35,066 nucleotides of DNA, taken from assembly GCA_030692685.1 (NCBI GenBank), contig JAUXZO010000052.1, forward strand, positions 1-35,066, written 5' to 3'. The notes beneath the pieces are model-generated. The model did not search any database. It saw nothing but the letters and a program-made list of their open reading frames with translations, and was not told the origin of the DNA. Below, piece by piece: positions 34,711 through 35,066 of the stretch. The first letter of the stretch is position 1, and each line of letters opens with the position of its first letter. This stretch comes from Acidovorax sp. (GTDB lineage Bacteria > Pseudomonadota > Gammaproteobacteria > Burkholderiales > Burkholderiaceae_C). Made by a program: the position numbers and the translations under genes.

Positions 34711-34757
34711 CTATAGCTGGTAGCGATTATCTATAAAGGGCTACAGGCTATTGTTAT
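34711..34757 (+). repeat. Dispersed hairpin repeat, diverged copy (argG downstream)
   Basis: CTATAGCTGGTAGCGATTAT, then CTATAAAGGGCTACAGGCTATT, follows the ATAGCT-xx-TAGCG ... AAGGGCTA-AGGC pattern with several changes. The stem is reduced to TAGC / GCTA. Confidence 0.55.
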
Positions 34758-34777
34758 CAGTAGTCTCGCCGTCATGC

Positions 34778-35066
<289 letters not shown>

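Larger units (their letters stand above)
34479..34777. other. Intergenic remainder between the periplasmic protein gene and argG
   Basis: The 350-base gap at 34428-34777 holds the palindromes, a hexamer array (34574-34603), a terminator (34674-34701) and a repeat copy (34711-34757). No gene is supported. An ATG at 34574 opens a 23-codon frame, but it lacks a Shine-Dalgarno. Confidence 0.6.

Overview
The window is about 35 kb of GC-rich chromosome from a betaproteobacterium, most likely family Comamonadaceae (Acidovorax-like). The evidence is the protein sequences, the order rplT-pheS-pheT-ihfA-merR-tRNA-Pro, a Bug/TctC solute-binding protein, and two dispersed intergenic repeat families of a type I associate with this family. 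The genus call is inference from sequence resemblance. No phage, transposase, integrase, CRISPR array or toxin-antitoxin pair was seen.

Region 1 (1-5120, plus strand) is translation and nucleoid housekeeping: L20, both phenylalanyl-tRNA synthetase subunits, IHF alpha, a MerR-type regulator and tRNA-Pro(GGG) with its own -10 box and a strong terminator. Region 2 (5120-6180) holds a small SSB-like OB-fold protein and a small charged protein of unknown function. Region 3 (6183-11850, minus strand) reads prfB, a HAD phosphatase, pepN, fbp and tRNA-Thr(CGT). prfB carries the classic programmed +1 frameshift, and the tRNA promoter overlaps the fbp stop codon. An alpha/beta hydrolase follows at 12072-12980.

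Region 4 (13295-21607, plus strand) is the main accessory block. It has an AraC/XylS regulator, then a Rieske dioxygenase large subunit, small subunit and Rieske ferredoxin in the order of the anthranilate dioxygenase genes andR/andAc-andAd-andAb, then a complete branched-chain-type ABC importer (binding protein, two permeases, two ATPases). The reading is uptake of an aromatic (amino) acid followed by ring dioxygenation. No ferredoxin reductase (AndAa) is present. A five-run G3 tract that could form a G-quadruplex lies between the regulator and the dioxygenase.

Region 5 (21957-27951) has a Tas-like aldo/keto reductase, an M20 metallopeptidase with a Bug-type binding protein divergent from a LysR regulator, a YbaK-type deacylase and plsY. 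Region 6 (27969-30315, minus) has a degenerate HD-GYP-like protein, a retropepsin-like periplasmic protease and the YajQ-family protein; this may be a cyclic-di-GMP-linked group. Region 7 has murB, a hybrid histidine kinase with receiver and Hpt domains paired with a small periplasmic molybdopterin-oxidoreductase-fold protein, and the 3' end of argG.

The items most worth a second look are the reductase-less dioxygenase/importer operon with its G-tract, the hairpin repeat family (one copy translated inside pepN), the catalytically degenerate HD-GYP protein next to YajQ, and the periplasmic-protein/hybrid-kinase pair behind a palindromic AT-rich promoter.
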